The notes under the pieces: model-generated
Told to the model about the DNA's origin: nothing
The model's input: the letters and a program-made list of their open reading frames with translations, nothing else
Database searches by the model: none
DNA from: JACCZX01 sp963786295
GTDB taxonomy: Bacteria > Pseudomonadota > Gammaproteobacteria > Burkholderiales > Burkholderiaceae_F
DNA: 64,000 nt
Reading direction: 5' to 3'
Assembly (NCBI GenBank): GCA_963786295.1
Contig: CAWAYV010000009.1
Span: 1-64,000, forward strand
Shown: one piece after another, positions 57,256 through 64,000 of the stretch
Position numbering within the stretch: position 1 is the first letter of the stretch
Layout of the letters: each line of letters opens with the position of its first letter
Made by a program: the position numbers and the translations under genes

Positions 57256-57425
57256 GCCCCCTCCCGACCCCGCCAAGCTGCTACTGCTTTGAAATTGTTG
57301 TTTCGTTTACTTCTGGTTCAGTGCTGCTTCGACGCTCACTCGTACGTGAGTAGCTGTCGGTGAGACGCAATCACGCTATCACGGCGTATCGCAAATACGC
57401 AATCAGATTCGTGTTTGGCGTCGGA
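57256..57425 (-). promoter_or_regulatory. Spacer between the secretion operon and the giant gene
   Basis: The 170-base gap is the only break larger than a few bases in the minus-strand series from GspE to the giant gene. It contains a six-base stem GCGTAT/ATACGC (57384-57400) and a five-base stem CTCAC/GTGAG (about 57337-57352), neither followed by a T-run. A promoter of the cargo gene may lie here; none is evident. Confidence 0.35.
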
Positions 57426-57890
57426 CTAGTCCGATCGGATGAGGGGATAGGGAGAGAAAACCCATTTTGAGTATCGTTCGCTGCCGCGGAAGTTCTCAAA
57501 TGGCGCTTCAAATTTGTCCTGCTTGACTGGCCTACCGGTCGCAAGCGAGTACACGCCAACGATGCGTCCGCTGTTGTCTTTCAGCAAACCCCATTCATCG
57601 CGACCGGTGAGTGGATCGACGAATCGGCGACGTAGATGTCGACGCGGCACTGGACTGCGATCATCCGTAAGAAGCTGCTGCAGTTCCGATGGTTTCGGCA
57701 GCGCACCCACTGGAGAATGCTGCTCGTAGCTCAACAACGCCGCGCGAAACTGTTGACCGATGAACAAGAGCTCAATTTCCTTGTCGCGTAAAGCCAACGA
57801 ATGACCGGCCGACAACGACATGGCTGAGGCAAGACTCATCAGCGCCAAAGCGATCAGCAGTATTAAATACGTTGCGCCTTGCTGCTTCAT
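57426..57890 (-). CDS. Pseudopilin-like protein (third of the operon)
   Basis: The 154-residue protein has a short basic leader, a Gly and a hydrophobic helix (GATYLILLIALALMSLASAM), like type II secretion minor pseudopilins but without the usual Glu at +5. The rest (EIELLFIGQQFRAALLSYEQ; FVDPLTGRDEWGLLKD) is typical of GspG/H-like domains. It overlaps the preceding pseudopilin by four bases (ATGA). The exact pseudopilin class is not certain. Confidence 0.75.
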   Translation of the reverse strand: MKQQGATYLILLIALALMSLASAMSLSAGHSLALRDKEIELLFIGQQFRAALLSYEQHSPVGALPKPSELQQLLTDDRSPVPRRHLRRRFVDPLTGRDEWGLLKDNSGRIVGVYSLATGRPVKQDKFEAPFENFRGSERYSKWVFSPYPLIRSD

Positions 57891-58258
57891 AAGTCAGCGT
57901 AGGCGATTCCCCATCGACTGCTGCCCGTCGCTCCACTTTTCAGATCGCCCACTTGCCCCTTTTCATTCGCCGGTGGCGGCAATACGATCCATGTGTCGCT
58001 TCGATCAGTAACCGGGTCGACCGGTAGAGCACGGATATAGCGACGATCGACAAGTTCCTGCAAGCTGTCCGGAAAGCGGTTGTTGTCTTCGTAGAACTTA
58101 TCGATCGAATGACGAGCCAGGCGCAGGTTTTCACGCAGGATCACATCGCGCGATCCGTCGAGTTGCCCGATGTAGCGCGGCCAAACGATCGCGATCAATG
58201 CACTCACGATCGCAAGCACGACAATCAATTCGATTAACGTGAAGCCTCTCAAGCGCAT
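57887..58258 (-). CDS. GspG-like pseudopilin
   Basis: The 123-residue prepilin has MRLRGFTLIELIVVLAIVSA: a short leader cleaved by prepilin peptidase after Gly, Phe at +1, Glu at +5. A GspG-type C-domain follows (RLARHSIDKFYEDNNRFPDS; LPVDPVTDRSDTWIVLPPP). A GTG at 58267 is an alternative start overlapping the upstream stop. It would form the pseudopilus shaft or tip. Confidence 0.88.
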   Translation of the reverse strand: MRLRGFTLIELIVVLAIVSALIAIVWPRYIGQLDGSRDVILRENLRLARHSIDKFYEDNNRFPDSLQELVDRRYIRALPVDPVTDRSDTWIVLPPPANEKGQVGDLKSGATGSSRWGIAYADL

Positions 58259-58263
58259 CGCGA

Positions 58264-58728
58264 TCACCAGCGGCGATACGGCACGCCGTTCAACCCAATA
58301 GCGTTAGAGGTTGAGAAAACGTCATAGACATCCTTGCCATCCTTTGGGTCATCGGGCTCAGAGGCATAGCTTCTCTTGCCCCAGGTTGCAACAGCGGGCA
58401 TCTCCGCCGCTGAAGAAAAAGGATCGCGTGGCACTTGGCGCAGAAAAAAAATCTTCTTGCGTTCGGGATCTCGCACGTCGATCACGCCATGCACGAGCTC
58501 TTCGAGACGACGTGGATATCCAGTCTCGTCCAGCTTGCGTTCAACGCGGCCCGCATCCACTGCACGTTTGTAGCTGTCGATTGCTTCGCGCATCTGCCGT
58601 AGGGCGACTCGTAATTCAGCTTCCTTGCTGCGCTTGACTTGTGTCTGCGCGACTGGAACCACGAGTGCGGCGAATGTCGCCACGATGGCGAGCGTGACCA
58701 GTAGTTCAATGTAGGTAAAGCCTCTCAC
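58264..58728 (-). CDS. GspG-like pseudopilin
   Basis: The 154-residue prepilin starts with a GTG (RGFTYIELLVTLAIVATFAA), with Gly before the cut and Glu at +5. The C-domain (LRQMREAIDSYKRAVDAGRV; LRQVPRDPFSSAAEMP) resembles major pseudopilin GspG but is longer by ~15 residues. The start overlaps the secretin stop (GTGA). Confidence 0.88.
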   Translation of the reverse strand: MRGFTYIELLVTLAIVATFAALVVPVAQTQVKRSKEAELRVALRQMREAIDSYKRAVDAGRVERKLDETGYPRRLEELVHGVIDVRDPERKKIFFLRQVPRDPFSSAAEMPAVATWGKRSYASEPDDPKDGKDVYDVFSTSNAIGLNGVPYRRW

Positions 58729-61130
58729 GGCACAACAGAGATAGTTAGCGGCGCAACGGCTACGGCTGCAGTTGAGCGGCCGTCCGAGAGAGTCGCCTGG
58801 GCGGAAACGACGTTTACCGACGTACTGACCGCGGGCTTCACCGGCCGCATTCGTAAAGTGAGCAGCGTGCCTGCAGCAACATCGCCACCAGGAGCGCTAC
58901 GCACGATCGTGGCGAAGACTTGCCCATTGACTTGATCGATTCTTGAACTCATCGTCGCTTGCGCTCCCCCAGATGACAGCGCTGTTCCGCCGGTAGTCGC
59001 GAGGACCTGAAGTACCTGGGGATCGAAGCTGATGACGACCGGAACGGACTGCAGCGGCTCAGTCGGCTCGATGATTAACTCCGCGGTGAACTCATCGGTC
59101 ACTCGAGCCTGTGAGGGACCAGTCCAGCGCATCGTTAAACCAGTGACCGGTCCGCCCGGTCCTGTACGACCCGTGGTTGGGGGCTGCATGTATGGGGGCG
59201 GCTGCAGGACTGGGGGCTGTCCACTTCCCTCACCTGCGGGCGGAGTCACGTAGGGTGATGGGAAAGCTGGCGAAGGAACCAGCGGTGCCGTCGGGCTAGG
59301 GAAGGAGCCTTGAGACGCTGGCGCTTCAGTCGTCCGTGGCACTGGCGGAGCGGCCGGCGCAGGCAAAACGGTGGTGGGGGCAACGGCCGATGAAGACTCA
59401 GTTCCGCGCGATCGGAGACTTACTTCGGTGCCAGCTTCGAATTCGACATTTATCGGATCTGGTCGTCTTAACTGGCGCACAAGGCGCGGCGTGATCGACA
59501 GCACGATTTCGGTTCGCTTTACTTCGTCGGCTCGCGTCCCAAACAATCGATCCAAAATGGGTGGCTGGCTAATTACTGGCAGACCTGCGCGCGACATGCG
59601 CTCCTCATCGCTCAGCAAGCCCGCGAGAACTTGATTTTCTCCATCTCGCAATCGAAGCAAAGTCGAGGCGTTGCGCGTGCCTATACGGTACGCAACCGTG
59701 CCGGTCCGCGTGGTCACGGTACTGATGATGTTCGAGACTTCCAGCGCTACGCGTATCGCCACTTCATCGTCGAGGCTGATCGTTGGCTCTACTTCCAGCT
59801 TTAGCCCTACGTCGATGTACTGGACGTTCTCCGACACAAAGCCAGTGGAAGTGGCAGTGGAAGTGATGTTCGGAACGCGCTCACCGATTAGTATCCGGGC
59901 CTTCTCGCGATTGCGAGCTCTGATCCGCGGGTTCGCCAACAAGCTGACGGCCGTTCCCTCAGTTCTTGCAGTGATCACAGTTGGCGGAACGACGGCACCA
60001 ATCGTCCGGCTGCTGAGGTTTAGCAAATCATAGAGCGTCAAGTTTTGGCCGTTGGTGGCGAGTGGTGTCAAAGCCAACTGATCAGACCAGCGGATACCGA
60101 GATCGAGCAGGCGAGAGCGCGCTATTTCCAGTACTTCGACTTCGAGCATCACCTCGGCCTCGGCCAAGTCTTGCACCGCGATCAGACGCTCAATCAACCG
60201 GATCGCCTCCGGCGTGTCACGCACCATTACGATATTGAGCTTCTCGTCGACCGCGATGTCGCGCGTCTTCACTAGCGTACGCAGTACATTTGCGACCTTC
60301 TGTGCATCCGCATTCGTGAGGTAGAAAGAGCGCACGACCAGTGATTGGTATTCGCGCTGCTTCTGAGCGGTGCTCGGATAGATCAAGACTGAGTTGTCGT
60401 TGAGGACTCGATACTCAAGCTGATTGGTGAGCAAGATCAATTCGAGCGCATCTTTGATTGGCGCGTTACGCACCACGATCGTGGTCCGCTGATCTGGTTT
60501 GACGTCTTTGTCTAGAACGATGTTGACGCCCGAAGTACTTGCGACGATATCCATTACGCCCTTGAGTGGTGCGTCCTTGAAGTCCAACGTGATTGTTTTT
60601 TGCAGAGACATCAAGACAGGTGAGCGTCGGCGACTGACTTCTTCGCGTTGATCGAGGATGCGTCGCTGCAGTTCAAGCGCCCGAACGTTTCTTGGATCAA
60701 GTGCAAGTGCGCCTCGAACCCTCGCTTCAGCGGTGTCGAGATCTTTCTTTGCCAAGGCGCTCTCAGCGTCGCTAACTGCCACCCGCACGCGATCGCCACG
60801 CACCAACGCGTCGAGCCGCTGCAAAGCGACCGGGTTTTGCGGGTCGACACTTAACAGCCGCCGGTAAGTGGCTATCGCATCATCTTCTTGGCCCTTCGAG
60901 CGCTGGGCATCGGCCTGGGCGACCAGCGCTTGTGTCAAATTGGCTCTGATCGCCAGCGCTTGGCCGCGCAGTTCGGCATTGCGTGGTTCCCTGCTCGAAG
61001 CTTCACTGGCGAGAACCCACGCCTCCTCCAGCTTTCCCTGGCTGACCAACAGGTCGATGCGATCGCTCTCGATCGGAGTTGCGCAGCCCGTCGTAAGCGC
61101 TGCAGCCATTATCCAGTTGAGGTACCTCAC
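58725..61130 (-). CDS. Lipoprotein secretin (GspD/PilQ family) with N-terminal TPR and C-terminal cohesin-like domain
   Basis: The 801-residue outer-membrane channel has a lipobox (ALTTGC, Cys16), TPR-like helices (~25-165; DDAIATYRRLLSVDPQNPVA), an STN/N0 domain (ITLDFKDAPLKGVMDIVAST), N1 (SFYLTNADAQKVANVLRTL), and the secretin core (~380-600; ALLANPRIRARNREKARILIGERVP, VGLKLEVEPTIS, PPILDRLFGTRADEVKRTEIVLSITPRLV). A Pro-rich linker (~610-685) leads to a C-terminal cohesin-like domain (~690-801; ARVTDEFTAELIIEPTEPLQ; TLLTLRMRPVKPA). The GTG start overlaps the GspC-like stop. Confidence 0.88.
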   Translation of the reverse strand: MRYLNWIMAAALTTGCATPIESDRIDLLVSQGKLEEAWVLASEASSREPRNAELRGQALAIRANLTQALVAQADAQRSKGQEDDAIATYRRLLSVDPQNPVALQRLDALVRGDRVRVAVSDAESALAKKDLDTAEARVRGALALDPRNVRALELQRRILDQREEVSRRRSPVLMSLQKTITLDFKDAPLKGVMDIVASTSGVNIVLDKDVKPDQRTTIVVRNAPIKDALELILLTNQLEYRVLNDNSVLIYPSTAQKQREYQSLVVRSFYLTNADAQKVANVLRTLVKTRDIAVDEKLNIVMVRDTPEAIRLIERLIAVQDLAEAEVMLEVEVLEIARSRLLDLGIRWSDQLALTPLATNGQNLTLYDLLNLSSRTIGAVVPPTVITARTEGTAVSLLANPRIRARNREKARILIGERVPNITSTATSTGFVSENVQYIDVGLKLEVEPTISLDDEVAIRVALEVSNIISTVTTRTGTVAYRIGTRNASTLLRLRDGENQVLAGLLSDEERMSRAGLPVISQPPILDRLFGTRADEVKRTEIVLSITPRLVRQLRRPDPINVEFEAGTEVSLRSRGTESSSAVAPTTVLPAPAAPPVPRTTEAPASQGSFPSPTAPLVPSPAFPSPYVTPPAGEGSGQPPVLQPPPYMQPPTTGRTGPGGPVTGLTMRWTGPSQARVTDEFTAELIIEPTEPLQSVPVVISFDPQVLQVLATTGGTALSSGGAQATMSSRIDQVNGQVFATIVRSAPGGDVAAGTLLTLRMRPVKPAVSTSVNVVSAQATLSDGRSTAAVAVAPLTISVVP

Positions 61131-61618
61131 GGCAACCCGCCAACCGATAAATCGAATCTCCGGCCACCTTGCGCTAGGTCGATCACAATCAAGTTTGGCG
61201 GTTGCAGCTTTTCGACGACAAAACGGTTAGCGAGCTTTTCGCCGCTTCCCGCCAAGTGGCTCTTGCCATCGATGGAGATGATCGCCTTCCACACGCCGTC
61301 GATCTGAGCCTTGCCGAGCACTTGAAACTCGGGAGGAAGCACCGGTACTTCCACTACGGGACGAGATGAAACCTCTGTGGCCGTAGCCGGGCCCGACTTC
61401 GCGAACAACTTGGTAGCTCCACTCCCAATCGGATGAATCTTCGCATCGAGAGTCGCGATCGGCGGCAGCACCGGGACGGGTGGGTCCTGATCCTTTTTTT
61501 GCTGAAACGCATCTCGGCTGTGAACGCTGGCGACTACGACGGCTGCCGGTTGCGGTGCGAACCACCAAACCGCAGTCGCCACTGCTAAGGTAATCAGGAC
61601 AACTCGAGAGCGAATCAA
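61127..61618 (-). CDS. GspC/PilP-like periplasmic linker protein
   Basis: The 163-residue protein has an N-terminal membrane anchor (VVLITLAVATAVWWFAP), a Pro-rich stretch and a small beta domain (FQVLGKAQIDGVWKAIISID; GEKLANRFVVEKLQPPNLIV) of the GspC homology-region/PilP type that contacts the secretin. The TTG start at 61618 overlaps the previous TGA. The family call rests on size, topology and gene order. Confidence 0.7.
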   Translation of the reverse strand: MIRSRVVLITLAVATAVWWFAPQPAAVVVASVHSRDAFQQKKDQDPPVPVLPPIATLDAKIHPIGSGATKLFAKSGPATATEVSSRPVVEVPVLPPEFQVLGKAQIDGVWKAIISIDGKSHLAGSGEKLANRFVVEKLQPPNLIVIDLAQGGRRFDLSVGGLP

Positions 61619-62160
61619 GAGCCGCTCCTGTAAACCACAATCAGCAAAGCCTCAATCGCGTCAGTGCCGCTCGCTTGCTTTTCCACGCTGACCCTTTCCA
61701 TAAGCCAGCCCGGGGACGTGGCGAGTATGTTGGACAAAGCCGGTAACGCTCGAGCAGCGCTTCCCGTCATTCGAATTTCGAGCGATACCGCACCGTAATC
61801 AGCGGAATAATTGGCGACGTCGCTGATCCCGATAGCCTCGACCGAAAGTTCCGACTTCTCCAGCAGCGCAGAAGCGGCGCGCGCTGTCTGTGCAGCTTCC
61901 CTTCGGGAGGGAAAGATCGCCGATTGTTCGGCGAGCCGTGCGCGCCACAGCGTCAATGCACTCTTCGCTTGGCTCGCAACTCGATCGTTGGTACTGAGCT
62001 TTGCCGCAACAAGCTGTTTTTGCGCTAATGCTTCCACCGCAGCTATCTCCAGCGTGATCGCAACGAGCGCTGCGCCCGTCACGAATAGGGCCACGATTGG
62101 TAGTCCAAAGCTGCGCAAAACTCGTCGCAGCAACCACTCCGCTGTTAGAAGACCCTTCAT
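61615..62160 (-). CDS. PilO/GspM-like inner-membrane protein
   Basis: The 181-residue protein has a short cytoplasmic start (MKGLLTAEWLLRRVLRSF), one membrane helix (LPIVALFVTGAALVAITLEI), a coiled coil and a ferredoxin-like periplasmic domain (SVEAIGISDVANYSADYGAVSLEIRM). The assembled frame joins it to the upstream PilN-like gene; see that entry for why I separate them. The ATG at 62160 overlaps the expected TGA of the upstream gene. Confidence 0.7.
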   Translation of the reverse strand: MKGLLTAEWLLRRVLRSFGLPIVALFVTGAALVAITLEIAAVEALAQKQLVAAKLSTNDRVASQAKSALTLWRARLAEQSAIFPSRREAAQTARAASALLEKSELSVEAIGISDVANYSADYGAVSLEIRMTGSAARALPALSNILATSPGWLMERVSVEKQASGTDAIEALLIVVYRSGS

Positions 62161-62679
62161 CCGTTGCGCAGAATCCAAGAAAACCCCACATCGCATCTCG
62201 TCGCAGACGATTCCCGCGTCCGTGCAGGTTCGCAGCGCCGAATCGAGGTGCCGCCGAAGTCCGGGCACAGTTTCAAGAGTTTCCACTGTGCGTGCCACAT
62301 CTTCGATGCGGCTGCCCCGAAGAATCAACTCACCCTTTCGAAGTTTGGCGCCAAGCGTGAGACGCTCGAGCGTCACGTCGCTTGATAAAGCGCCGGCTAT
62401 TGTCGAAAGGGCGCTATCCCAATCTGCAAGTCGGGCCGTCATGTGAGATTCGATGAAACGCGCCGACCTCATTTCCGTCTCGGTCGGCCGATCGATGGCA
62501 GTTACTGGTTCCGCGCTGGCAATCGATGCAGACCCGAAGGCAACTTCATGCGCAGATTCCAGTTCAGTCCATTGATACGTCGTGAATGCCACGAGCATTA
62601 GTACGACGCTCCAGAGCCCGGCAAGAGGAGCAGTTCGCGCACGATCGTTTCCACTGATACGGAGCTGGAGCTTCTTCAT
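62157..62679 (-). CDS. PilN/GspL-C-like inner-membrane protein, frameshift at end
   Basis: The ~173-residue protein has one membrane helix (LAGLWSVVLMLVAFTTYQW) and a periplasmic coiled-coil/ferredoxin-like domain (LADWDSALSTIAGALSSDVT; LERLTLGAKLRKGELILRGS). Its apparent continuation into the next gene passes a GGGGTTTT run near 62187; removing one base there gives CGFSWILRNG and a TGA overlapping the next ATG, the same four-base overlap as the other junctions. The ATG at 62679 overlaps the upstream stop. Confidence 0.7.
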
Positions 62680-63422
62680 GACGGGTTGCGCGCGAGGTCT
62701 CGGACGCGCAGCGTCTCGTCCCAGCGGCTGCAATCGATCAATCGAACATTCCAGCTTTCGGCCCCAGCATCCGAGACGATCGGTTGCGTCGCGAGCCAAG
62801 CGACTATTTGATCTTCAGTCCACTGCATTCGCGCTTCGTGTGTCACGCTTTGGCACACGGCGCTGGGCATGTCGTCCTGTACCAGTAGCGCGACCACGCC
62901 CGTCTGTGAACGGACCACGACGATGCTGTCACCCTTTACCGATGAGGCATAAGCATTAATTGCTGCAATTGCTGCCGGAACAATGATCGGGTTTGCATCG
63001 CCGGCTGACCGGCACTCGGCTAGCCACTTTTCCCGATCCAATATGCGATAGGCACAGCACAGAGTGCGTTGACGGTTCGGCGGTAATGACACTTCAACAT
63101 TCCATTGACCGCGATGCCATCCAAATAGACTTTCGCAGCGTAGTCGCGCGGCGTCCGCGTATTCACGGAGGTTGCGGGCTTCCGTGAACGCCTCTACAAC
63201 GCCATATCGGAGCAGCGCGTCGTCTATGGTTGTGTAACACCTCTTACGCATGCGGTTGCCAGGGTCGGCGCGCCAGACGGAAAACGCTGCGCTCAAACCA
63301 TCCTCTGTGAGCGCAGCAAACCCACCGCTTCCGAAAACGGGACGCCAGCCACGCGCAGAGATGCGGGCAGTCCGCCAGTCCAATGACGTAGGTCCGATCC
63401 GGAATTCGTTTCGCTCAATCAT
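62676..63422 (-). CDS. Unrecognised protein in the PilM/GspL position
   Basis: The 248-residue soluble protein (IERNEFRIGPTSLDWRTARI) follows gspE and precedes the PilN-like gene, where PilM or the cytoplasmic part of GspL is expected. No clear actin-fold nucleotide motifs are visible, though SIVVVRSQTGVVALLVQDD and LPPNRQRTLCCAYRI could be degenerate beta-strands of such a fold. The ATG at 63422 overlaps the GspE stop. Function is inferred from position only. Confidence 0.6.
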   Translation of the reverse strand: MIERNEFRIGPTSLDWRTARISARGWRPVFGSGGFAALTEDGLSAAFSVWRADPGNRMRKRCYTTIDDALLRYGVVEAFTEARNLREYADAARLRCESLFGWHRGQWNVEVSLPPNRQRTLCCAYRILDREKWLAECRSAGDANPIIVPAAIAAINAYASSVKGDSIVVVRSQTGVVALLVQDDMPSAVCQSVTHEARMQWTEDQIVAWLATQPIVSDAGAESWNVRLIDCSRWDETLRVRDLARNPS

Positions 63423-64000
63423 TGCGGGTGACACGATCGACTTCATCCATGGTCGTGAGTCCGCGTGCTGCAGCGGTAAGAGCCGCCTGTCGCAACAAGC
63501 GCGTGCCCTGTGAACGGGCCATAGCGCTCAGCTCGCCTACTGGCCTTCGTTCGATGATGGCCCGACGGATGTCTTCGTCAAGAGTCAGTATCTCCGCGAT
63601 CGCCAGACGTCCTCTGTAACCGGTTCCGCGACAAGAGGAACAACCGCGCGCTGTCATCCACCGCGCAGGATTCAGAAGATGAGAACTTCCTACTTCAGCA
63701 AGTTCATCATCTGCAAACGTACGCGGTTCGGCACACTCCGGGCAGACCCTGCGCATCAAACGCTGCGCCCAAATACCGGTGAGTGCAGAAACCAGGGTAT
63801 AGGGATCGATGCCCATATGCGTGAAGCGCCCGATGACGTCAAACACATTGTTTGCGTGGACCGTCGTCAGCACCAAGTGCCCCGTTAGGGCGGCCTGCAC
63901 CGCTATGTCAGCAGTCTCGGTATCGCGAATTTCTCCGACCATGATGCGATCTGGGTCATGGCGCAAGATCGATCGCAGTCCGACGGCAAACGTAAGGCCC
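63415..64000 (-). CDS. GspE/PilB-type secretion ATPase, C-terminal part (runs off right edge)
   Basis: This is the last ~190 residues of a type II secretion or pilus-assembly ATPase: Asp/Walker B (RHDPDRIMVGEIRDTETADI), the His box (GHLVLTTVHANNVFDVIGR), and the tetracysteine zinc motif CPEC...CSSC with GTGYRGRLAIAEIL. The frame is open to the window edge. It is the first visible gene of the nine-gene secretion operon. Confidence 0.93.
   Translation of the reverse strand, partial: GLTFAVGLRSILRHDPDRIMVGEIRDTETADIAVQAALTGHLVLTTVHANNVFDVIGRFTHMGIDPYTLVSALTGIWAQRLMRRVCPECAEPRTFADDELAEVGSSHLLNPARWMTARGCSSCRGTGYRGRLAIAEILTLDEDIRRAIIERRPVGELSAMARSQGTRLLRQAALTAAARGLTTMDEVDRVTRND

Noticed and set aside
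1..64000. tRNA or rRNA genes
   Set aside because: I looked for cloverleaf-like arms with TTCGA loops and rRNA segments and saw none; a tRNA scan would be needed for certainty.

Overview
The window looks like chromosomal DNA of an uncultured betaproteobacterium (Burkholderiales-like). The evidence is its high GC, the linked run rpsB-tsf-pyrH-frr-uppS-cdsA-dxr-rseP-bamA-skp-lpxD-fabZ-lpxA-lpxB-rnhB, the smc-zipA-ligA block, and pilU placed between dapD and dapE. The assembly carries many single-base indels: at least ten conserved housekeeping genes are broken into two or more frames although every part of the protein is present. I read these as uncorrected long-read errors and annotate such genes at full length, saying where the frame changes.
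Layout. (1) 1-3.6 kb: a mirror-symmetric regulatory locus. Two paralogous TPR proteins point outward; the complete one ends in an HD-GYP cyclic-di-GMP phosphodiesterase domain. Between them lie two tiny convergent genes for peptides with matching acidic leaders ending in a double-glycine motif, separated by a perfect bidirectional terminator. (2) 3.6-18.8 kb, minus strand: rRNA/tRNA methyltransferase, RNase HII, lipid A and fatty-acid genes, outer-membrane assembly, isoprenoid and phospholipid genes, ribosome recycling, UMP kinase, EF-Ts and S2. (3) 19-26 kb: map and glnD on plus, then def, mtnP, ligA, zipA and smc on minus (to 30.4 kb). (4) 30.4-36.4 kb, plus: queF, dapC, dapD, pilU, dapE, prmB. 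(5) 36.4-44.1 kb: an ABC-F ATPase followed by acyl-CoA and small-molecule metabolism genes (CaiB-type CoA-transferase, APH-like kinase, acyl-CoA dehydrogenase, quinone reductase, GST, SRPBCC protein). (6) 44.3-64 kb, all minus: a type II secretion/type IV pilus-like operon (GspE, PilM/GspL-position protein, PilN-like, PilO/GspM-like, GspC/PilP-like, a lipoprotein secretin with a C-terminal cohesin-like domain, three pseudopilins). It is followed in the same direction by a ~2,350-residue secreted repeat protein (one YD repeat, two IPT/TIG domains, about seven near-identical 226-residue tandem units), a Kelch/Ig-like protein, an Rhs/YD-repeat core protein and two small unknown ORFs.
How it fits together. 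Regions 2-5 are ordinary housekeeping. The two accessory regions carry the novelty: the GG-peptide/TPR/HD-GYP locus looks like a peptide-signalling or peptide-export module tied to cyclic-di-GMP turnover, and the right-hand 20 kb looks like a secretion machine next to its large surface cargo. Both functional readings are inference from architecture and neighbourhood.
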